Of a DNA stretch of 20,074 nt, positions 14,761 to 20,074 are shown piece after piece. Position numbers and translations under genes: made by a program. The DNA is from Sergeia podlipaevii (taxonomy: Eukaryota; Euglenozoa; Kinetoplastea; Trypanosomatida; Trypanosomatidae). The notes beneath the pieces are model-generated. The model saw nothing but the letters and a program-made list of their open reading frames with translations. It was not told the origin of the DNA and made no database searches. Where the stretch lies: contig JASANZ010001862.1 of the NCBI GenBank assembly GCA_030849805.1, forward strand, positions 1 through 20,074, written 5' to 3'. Positions within the stretch are counted from its first letter, which is position 1, and each line of letters begins with the position of its first letter.

Positions 14761-17274
14761 TTACAAGTATGAGCTAGTGTACCGCATACTAATGGACTTT
14801 GTACGTCTAGACCCTTGCGTACGCTTTGGCACACGCTGCCCATAAAACTGAGCAGCCGTTTCAAGTTGCACTTCAGACCCTTTTGATAACTTTGAAGCAG
14901 AGCCAGCCTTACGGATGAGTGCCTTCCCTACACCGTCATCTCGGATTTTCCTGTCGGTATACAAGGTGAGCCACATCAACGCATGCTCGGAAGAAATGTT
15001 GTTGATTGAAGTCAGCAAAGCCCTTCCCATCACACGGAAAACAATGTTAGGGCACTTATGAGTGGCCGTGATGAACTTAAATATTCGCATCAGTTGCGAT
15101 TGATTAACGTTTTGAAGAGCTGGACCAGCAACACGAAAAATCTCTTGCACCGGATCATTTTGTGCAAATTGCTCGATTGTGCACACGATATCTTCAATCG
15201 CCACGTGGTCAGCGGAGAGACGCGGTCGCTTCTGTAACTCTTGCAGTGCCTCCTTCCTGCGCGCTGCATTCGGCTCACTGGCGGAGATAAACAAAAACAA
15301 CTCCTCAGCGGATGCCTTTTGCAAATTGAATGCCGACATTGCAGCCGAGGCGCCTTGCAGTGACAGCAAAAACTGCCTCTCTGCCGGTGCACAGCATTGG
15401 AGCACAAGCACAAATCCAGAAGGATCAACGTCACGTACCTTGCTCAATCTCTTTACCAAATCCGACTGTGAAAATTGATTCGTGAGCTTGAGGGTGTGCG
15501 CTGTGCGTGCGGCACACACAACACACTCAAAGCTTGGTTCGAGCTGCTGAATCCTCTCAAGTAAGTTTGAAAAAAGTATTACATTTCTGCCCTCGCAGTC
15601 AGCGAGTGCACACAGCATGCAGCGAACGTCATCTTCGTTGCTCTCATAGATGTACTTCACCGCCTCCTTAAGCACAAGAGATTCAACTTCCTTGTCGCAG
15701 CGTCCCTTGAATTTGTTCATCCCAGATAAAAACGAAAAAGCATCGTCCTTAGTTAGCCTTGTACTTTCAAACCAGCTTTGGATAACAGCGCAGCCATAGC
15801 CCTGTACGGCGTTCAGCTTAAGCAAGCACCGAATGAGCATTGTTGCCGCATGATGGCTGATGAAGGTCGAAGCACCACCAGTTTTTCTGCTATTTCGATG
15901 AGCAAAAACGCGAGATGAGTGTGCCCCAACGGCCCTCTTGAAAAGCACACCATCTGTATCAATGGGAATATCTACTTTATCCATAGCCGCTACTAAAAAA
16001 ATGCAATTTTCTTGAGAAAGTGTTGCTGCGTTCGCACTGGCAGAAATCGCCTCGACAAGCTCTTTTGGATAAAACTGCATCAACTGCATGGTGGAGCAGA
16101 TATGCGCGCATGCCTGTGGGAAAAGAGACATCGTCACTAACTCCGGCGCCAAACGGGAAAATGCCTCACGCGCGAAAACAGCATCAACGCATGCAAGACA
16201 GTGAATTCTTTGTAAAGATAATTCCGAGCTAACAACCTTCCTTTGTAAATCACGTGTGCATCTCTTTTTGATGGACTCGTGCAGGTGCCTCAGAGAATCA
16301 TTCTGCCTTAATGTACAGCCGTTCGAACAATATTCATAAATCGATAATGAAACTAAAAGTAACTCATCGTCTGAGCATTGGCCACTGCCTTGTACTGCAG
16401 AAGCCAAAAAATCAAGTATTGCGTCTGGCAGTACAACTGTTTTGCTAAGCTGTGAAAGCAAAAGAACAATATCCGCTACCACTGCGGTAGCATTCTTGCA
16501 GCCTTTTTCGGTCTTCAACTGCGTGGCTACACATTGCTGCAGACAATCAATCCATTCCACATTTCGTTTGGCGCTATTTCGTGCCATAATCTGCAAAGTG
16601 TGACAAATATCGGACAATGAAAAGCACCATCGTGAGGCATCAAATGTTTTCGTAGCAAGACTAGCCGCACTTGAATCCCACAAGGGAACGTCACTTTCCG
16701 CAATTAACAAGAGCTGTTTTGAAGTGATTTCAGCGCTCGCTTCAGTGCAGATCTTTGAAGCCAAACCATCGCTGATCAATTGACTAACGCGTTTCACCTG
16801 TGGCAGCAATCCTGCACTACCCGTATCAGCGGCTTTCCAAATAGAACTCCCAAAGAACATCACATCCTCAAACGACATGGAGTTCAGTAGATTTGGTAGC
16901 GCATTTAAAAGCCAATCCTGTGTTAGTAGAACGGAGCAAAACAAATTGATGAGACTAGGATCTGCTTTTAAAGTGGTACTAATATATATCAATCCAGGTT
17001 GAGTAATATCACATTCTCCTGCAGAAAAATATTTGTTCAGCCGATCAACAAATACATTCGTGTTGGGGTACTTCAACTTCTGTAACAAGCTCATCAGCTC
17101 AACCCCGTCATCGAGATCTTCTAGAGATGTGTCCAAATTCAAATTATAGATAAAGTTCCGTGCTAAAGAGAGGCCCTTCGGATCAGTCCTAGAATTGGCA
17201 ATCCATCTCTTTATTTGTTCAGAGTGTGGTCGCCATGCTGCTGATAGTCGTTGCAATTGTGAGAATTTCAGCAT
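14761..17274 (-). CDS. Large predicted mitochondrial helix-rich protein of unknown function, 837 residues
   Basis: This is the longest gene of the window; I do not recognise a domain. The N-terminus (MLKFSQLQRLSAAWRPHSEQ) is basic and amphipathic with the first acid at residue 19, suggesting mitochondrial import. Almost the whole protein reads as consecutive amphipathic helices of 12-20 residues rich in Leu, Ala, Ser and Cys, which suggests an alpha-solenoid (HEAT, PPR-like or FASTK-type), although no clear repeat consensus or RAP domain could be seen by eye. The last 30 residues are strongly basic (PKRTQGSRRTKSISMRY), as in RNA-binding tails. Codons are visibly more AT-rich than in NOC4 or PP2C. 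The ATG at 17274 is preceded by an AG at 17283-17284. A role in kinetoplast RNA metabolism would fit the look but is not shown. Confidence 0.87.
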   Translation of the reverse strand: MLKFSQLQRLSAAWRPHSEQIKRWIANSRTDPKGLSLARNFIYNLNLDTSLEDLDDGVELMSLLQKLKYPNTNVFVDRLNKYFSAGECDITQPGLIYISTTLKADPSLINLFCSVLLTQDWLLNALPNLLNSMSFEDVMFFGSSIWKAADTGSAGLLPQVKRVSQLISDGLASKICTEASAEITSKQLLLIAESDVPLWDSSAASLATKTFDASRWCFSLSDICHTLQIMARNSAKRNVEWIDCLQQCVATQLKTEKGCKNATAVVADIVLLLSQLSKTVVLPDAILDFLASAVQGSGQCSDDELLLVSLSIYEYCSNGCTLRQNDSLRHLHESIKKRCTRDLQRKVVSSELSLQRIHCLACVDAVFAREAFSRLAPELVTMSLFPQACAHICSTMQLMQFYPKELVEAISASANAATLSQENCIFLVAAMDKVDIPIDTDGVLFKRAVGAHSSRVFAHRNSRKTGGASTFISHHAATMLIRCLLKLNAVQGYGCAVIQSWFESTRLTKDDAFSFLSGMNKFKGRCDKEVESLVLKEAVKYIYESNEDDVRCMLCALADCEGRNVILFSNLLERIQQLEPSFECVVCAARTAHTLKLTNQFSQSDLVKRLSKVRDVDPSGFVLVLQCCAPAERQFLLSLQGASAAMSAFNLQKASAEELFLFISASEPNAARRKEALQELQKRPRLSADHVAIEDIVCTIEQFAQNDPVQEIFRVAGPALQNVNQSQLMRIFKFITATHKCPNIVFRVMGRALLTSINNISSEHALMWLTLYTDRKIRDDGVGKALIRKAGSASKLSKGSEVQLETAAQFYGQRVPKRTQGSRRTKSISMRYTSSYL

Positions 17275-17282
17275 GAGTTGAA

Positions 17283-17327
17283 CTTATATAATATAATGTT
17301 GTGATGTCCGTATTATGACAAAAAAAA
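17283..17327 (-). promoter_or_regulatory. Weak predicted spliced-leader acceptor of the 837-residue gene
   Basis: On the sense strand a T8 run (17320-17327) is followed after an AT-rich stretch by ATATAAG with the AG at 17283-17284, eight bases before the ATG. No AG lies between. The tract is less pyrimidine-pure than at other genes. Confidence 0.4.
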
Positions 17328-17436
17328 TTATTCGCTAGCGGCTCTAAAAAGTATACTTATCGAAAAAAAATTCAAAATGATAGTCAATCCGTTTTTACGC
17401 TTTTCTGCTTCTTCTTCCTTATTGTTGCAGTTTTGA

Positions 17437-17438
<2 letters not shown>

Positions 17439-17469
<31 letters not shown>
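17439..17469. repeat. (GT)15 microsatellite
   Basis: Fifteen GT units plus a G. On the gene-sense strand it is a CA repeat, about 165 bases upstream of the 837-residue gene. Confidence 0.97.
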
Positions 17470-17470
<1 letters not shown>

Positions 17471-18156
17471 AAAACTTCAAAGCTGCAATCAAACAGTCAA
17501 TACGCTGGTGTGCGTTTGCTTTTTACGGACAAAAAAGGATGTGAAACAAATTGTGAAATGCAAACAATAACGGATATCAATTTTGGTATAGGATACCAAT
17601 ATAACATTGATAAAAAAAGAATATACAAACAAACTCTTTGATATAGACAATTGAAAAAAAAAAAAATCATTATGCAAATCAACAAAGTACAGCCAAAGTA
17701 TATATAAACATTTTGCATACAATTATATGAAAAATTGACTAACAGTATTGCTAACGCTCATCCCGTCACAAGTGTCAATCTAAATCTGCATCACTACAAT
17801 TAATGGTCTATGTCGCAGCTGCTGTAACTTGACAAAAGAAAGAAAAGGCGGAAAACCGCTCAATGCCTGTATTAATCGCCAACCACAACCAAAACGTATG
17901 AAAACAAAAACGTCCATGTGTGATGCAAAAAGAGACGGTTTTGTGCCAGTTCATCTACGTGCATTCGGAGATATTCAAAATAATAGCAGCATGCATTTTT
18001 TTCTTTAAAAACGAGAAAGAAAAGTCTATGTCTACGTGGTACACCCCTCTAACCTCTGCAAGCGAACAAAAACGAATAGAAAGTTCCACGGGTTTTTTCT
18101 ATAGCACACTGGCATTATTGCAACAACCAGAGAAAACAAAAGCTGCTTGATACTGT

Positions 18157-18642
18157 TTACAAACGCTTCTTTTCAATATTTTGGAGCTCTTTTTTGTTTG
18201 GGATAACTACCGGAATTCGTGTACGACGAAGCGCTACCTCGACGGCAAAAAGACCACTCAAAATAGTGATCCCGTTGATACCTAAAAATGTTGCAGAAAA
18301 TGCAAGATCAAGCATCATTACATATGTTTGAAGCCACATGTAATAAATCGCTCCTACTGCAACAATAGCTAAAAGAACCAATGAGATGATAATCGTAAGT
18401 GCGTCCTCTGTCAAATTCCCACGTATACCCAACAGTACTGCAGCAATGTCAATAAAAAGAACAAGAAAAGAAGCCACAATTTCCATGGGAAGTGCCGCCG
18501 GTGGAAAAGGAAGAATGGTTGCTTTGTATATCAGAAAACTAAACGTCAGTAAAAGCCATACAACGGACCAGCCTATAGAAAAAAATAAAAGCAATTGGAA
18601 CAAAAATGAACCCCCACCTACCGTCCTTTCTGCGTTGAACAT
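18157..18642 (-). CDS. TMEM216/TMEM80-family four-pass membrane protein (ciliary transition zone type)
   Basis: A 161-residue protein with four hydrophobic segments at about 13-40, 52-72, 80-102 and 112-137. The family pattern of Transmembrane 17/216/80 proteins is visible: LPFPPAALPMEI at 44-55 before TM2, LGIRGNLTE at 71-79 between TM2 and TM3 (the conserved GNL turn), and YYMWLQTYVMMLD at 100-112 leading into TM4. In other flagellates TMEM216 and TMEM17 belong to the MKS complex at the transition zone, where they limit membrane protein entry into the cilium; a flagellated kinetoplastid would use it at the flagellum base. Which family member it is (216, 80 or 17) cannot be settled by eye; LPFP and GNLTE favour 216 or 80. 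Short basic tail KKELQNIEKKRL. The ATG follows a TAATAG acceptor by 16 bases. Confidence 0.82.
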   Translation of the reverse strand: MFNAERTVGGGSFLFQLLLFFSIGWSVVWLLLTFSFLIYKATILPFPPAALPMEIVASFLVLFIDIAAVLLGIRGNLTEDALTIIISLVLLAIVAVGAIYYMWLQTYVMMLDLAFSATFLGINGITILSGLFAVEVALRRTRIPVVIPNKKELQNIEKKRL

Positions 18643-19071
18643 TTTGCTACAACCTTATCTATTAATCAAGATTTAAAAAAGGAAAAAAAGAATTCCACCG
18701 TTTGACTTTTCAATTTATTCAATAAACAGGTAAAACGAATAGTAAAAAATACAAAATAAAAAGCAGAAGATAAGAAAATCAAAAAAAAGGGCAATAAAAT
18801 CAATTCACAAAAATGAATAATATGTGCTGCCATTATTATTTGCATATTCTCGCTGATAAAGATTTTTAAAAAAAAAAATTGAAAAGCGACATTGGAATAA
18901 ATTGTACAAAAAGCACACTCCTTGCTCTCAAAGCTCTCTTCTGTAGCCAATGAATCTTTTTAATCAGCCAAATCTTTTATCTTGACAGAAATATATATAC
19001 GTATATAAATTATGCCGTTATTCTTACGCGTTGTTAAAAAAACAAGAAAGTTTTTCATCTTTAAGTGGAAA
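18643..19071. other. Intergenic region downstream of the DUF2039 gene
   Basis: A 0.43 kb, very AT-rich spacer with several A/T runs. It should be the 3' UTR of the DUF2039 gene plus the splice signals of the TMEM216-like gene. The minus-strand frame at 18666-18950 is a Phe/Ile-rich reading of these runs; no gene called. Confidence 0.65.
18659..18690 (-). promoter_or_regulatory. Predicted spliced-leader acceptor of the TMEM216-like gene
   Basis: On the sense strand CTTTTTTTCCTTTTTT is followed by TTGATTAATAG with the AG at 18659-18660. The predicted leader is 16 bases. Confidence 0.5.
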
Positions 19072-19710
19072 TCAAAGCACCTCGTCGTCGTCACCCTCGT
19101 CTTCAAATTCAGCGGCATTGTTACCAACTTTTCGTAGAGCCGTCCTCCTTTCACGCTCACGGAGACGTCCCAAATGCTCTTGTTGCTCTTCCCTCAAGCG
19201 CCTTGATCGGTCGCGCTGCAGTACACGTATATCTAAACCCCTCAGATACTTAAATTCCTCTTCTTCGGGTTCATTATCAACAAAAGAAAACTTATTAGCA
19301 GCGGAGGGATCATTTGCATTCTCCTCTCCACTGTCCTGCTCTTCATCTTCCTCGTCGCTTTCCTTTGAATTCTCCAGCACACGGGCAAGCATCATCGGCA
19401 TCTTCTGGCACTTGGCACACCGAGCCTGCTCACTGGCGCAGCCTTGGCAAATACGGTGATACGTGAGCATCACATTCTTCTGACTGCAAATGTTACATTT
19501 CTTGGCGGCATCCATCGTCACAAATTTCCCATAGTCCACCTTCCATTGAATAATGTCGCAGCAGCGTCGGCAGCACAAGCTAGTCATAGTGGCAATAATC
19601 TCTTTGGGGAGCTGTTCCTTCTCCATTTTATATTTATTGGGGTTGAACTTAACCTTATTCATATGTACTTGACGAGCACCACGGCCATTGCTCTTCACCA
19701 CTCTCTTCAT
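19072..19710 (-). CDS. C9orf85/DUF2039-family zinc-ribbon protein
   Basis: A 212-residue homolog of the conserved eukaryotic C9orf85 family (DUF2039), whose function is poorly known. The N-terminal half carries the family layout: a basic start with KFNPNKY at 21-27, then Cys pairs C47-x2-C50, C72-x2-C75, C88-x2-C91 and C98-x2-C101 that could bind two zinc ions, with WKVDYGKFVTM at 57-66 between them. Residues 115-150 are acidic (KESDEEDEEQD), and 160-195 are Arg/Glu-rich with helical coiled-coil character (RSRRLREEQQE, RLRERERR). The tail is again acidic. The basic and charged composition suits a nuclear or RNA-associated protein, which is inference. The frame starts earlier only by a TTG; the ATG at 19710 follows a good acceptor by 16 bases. 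It is the first gene transcribed in the window. Confidence 0.88.
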   Translation of the reverse strand: MKRVVKSNGRGARQVHMNKVKFNPNKYKMEKEQLPKEIIATMTSLCCRRCCDIIQWKVDYGKFVTMDAAKKCNICSQKNVMLTYHRICQGCASEQARCAKCQKMPMMLARVLENSKESDEEDEEQDSGEENANDPSAANKFSFVDNEPEEEEFKYLRGLDIRVLQRDRSRRLREEQQEHLGRLRERERRTALRKVGNNAAEFEDEGDDDEVL

Positions 19711-19726
19711 TTTCAAACTTGGACAA

Positions 19727-19755
19727 CTATACCAAAGAGAAAAAAGGGAAAAGAA
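19727..19755 (-). promoter_or_regulatory. Predicted spliced-leader acceptor of the DUF2039 gene
   Basis: On the sense strand TTCTTTTCCCTTTTTTCTCTTT is followed by GGTATAG with the AG at 19727-19728; the leader is 16 bases. The tract is nearly pure pyrimidine and no AG intervenes. Confidence 0.6.
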
Positions 19756-19888
19756 CAGAATATCAAAAAATAGAAGAACACTTCATCAACAAATCACAAT
19801 CAGGAGTTTCGCATACCAAAACTTACATGCCTTCTCCAGGGCAACAACACGCAAACAACAGCTATACGGAACAACATTGATAATGAAA

Positions 19889-19914
19889 CCCAACATTCCC
19901 AACACCCAACACCC
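19889..19914 (-). other. G-quadruplex motif with TGTTGGG-type repeat
   Basis: On the sense strand four GGG runs (19912-19914, 19905-19907, 19898-19900, 19889-19891) are separated by loops of 4, 4 and 6 bases, which meets the usual G3+N1-7 rule. The units repeat as TGTTGGG. This is not the kinetoplastid telomere unit TTAGGG. Confidence 0.6.
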
Positions 19915-20074
19915 AACACTACGCTGCTACAACTCAGCCCTTCAACAAAATACCACTGGCACCGCATCGACAGCGCTCCCAAAACTCAACCTCCCTCCCC
20001 CACCCTTCCACAGCACGCGGGAAGAGGAGCAGCAACGGCCCCCCGGGGAAAACGCAACCCACCCCCCCCCCCCA

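Larger units (their letters stand above)
17275..18156. other. Intergenic region downstream of the TMEM216-like gene
   Basis: A 0.88 kb AT-rich spacer. It contains a long GT repeat, A runs (about 17654-17666) and a small GCGG-AAAA-CCGC hairpin near 17850-17862. Plus-strand frames, such as the one at 17920-18150, lack any gene-like features. I see no gene or tRNA. Confidence 0.65.
19711..20074. other. Upstream end: splice signals, then a sharply different G/GT-rich (sense strand) tail
   Basis: The first 120 bases are an ordinary AT-rich spacer. From about 19830 to the window edge the + strand becomes C- and A-rich and poor in T, so the gene-sense strand is G- and GT-rich, with G runs, a CCCCGGGG palindrome near 20039-20048 and a final C12 (20062-20073). 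No gene is supported here. It could be a transcription start region or a low-quality contig end. Confidence 0.6.

Noticed and set aside
17850..17862. GCGG-AAAA-CCGC hairpin
   Set aside because: Only four base pairs and isolated; expected by chance in a spacer of this length.
17920..18150. 76-codon plus-strand ORF
   Set aside because: It is antisense to the transcription unit, has no domain and lies in AT-rich 3' UTR.
1..20074. tRNA genes, spliced-leader RNA genes, CRISPR arrays, transposons, viral insertions
   Set aside because: I looked for paired A/B boxes, regularly spaced direct repeats, reverse transcriptase or transposase motifs and found none. A covariance or profile search could still find small ncRNAs that I cannot see.

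Overview
The window looks like nuclear DNA of a kinetoplastid flagellate, most likely a trypanosomatid. All nine complete protein genes, and a tenth cut by the left edge, lie on the minus strand, with no introns and with AT-rich spacers of 0.4 to 1.7 kb. Read in the direction of the genes, most spacers end in a long T/C tract followed by an AG a few bases before the start codon. This is the pattern of spliced-leader trans-splicing in a polycistronic unit transcribed from right to left. Genus or species cannot be decided from what I can see.

In transcription order (right to left): a C9orf85/DUF2039-type zinc-ribbon protein (19072-19710); a four-pass TMEM216/TMEM80-family membrane protein of the ciliary transition-zone type (18157-18642); an 837-residue, predicted mitochondrial, helix-rich protein of unknown function (14761-17274); a 479-residue protein with TCP10/CPAP-like beta repeats at its C-terminus (12925-14364); a PPTC7/Ptc7-type PP2C phosphatase (11487-12353) whose stop codon overlaps the ATG of a 27-residue coding-like ORF (11407-11490); the ribosome-assembly factor NOC4 (9500-10873); a 494-residue predicted mitochondrial protein (7376-8860); an atypical SDR-type Rossmann protein (5525-6904); a 245-residue coiled-coil protein with a C-terminal hydrophobic segment (4074-4811); a complete PP1 catalytic subunit (1878-2789); and the 5' end of a second PP1 gene (1-188).

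As usual in kinetoplastid clusters, neighbours do not form a pathway. Four of the ten genes have N-termini that look like mitochondrial presequences. The two phosphatase genes at the left are tandem paralogs that become identical for exactly 62 bp up to the edge of the window. The right edge (about 19830-20074) changes sharply in composition: the gene-sense strand becomes G- and GT-rich, has a canonical G-quadruplex motif and ends in a 12-base G run. That could be a transcription start region or simply a poor contig end. Both edges look like places where an assembly would break, so the window may be one whole contig.

The spacers hold homopolymer A/T runs (up to 27 bases), dinucleotide and trinucleotide microsatellites, a two-stem hairpin just after the 494-residue gene, and a start-stop upstream ORF before the TCP10-like gene. 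I found no tRNA, rRNA, CRISPR array, transposon or integrated virus. The most unusual items are the stop-start overlap behind the PP2C gene, the G-rich right end and the small RNA-level elements; none is a proven new system.
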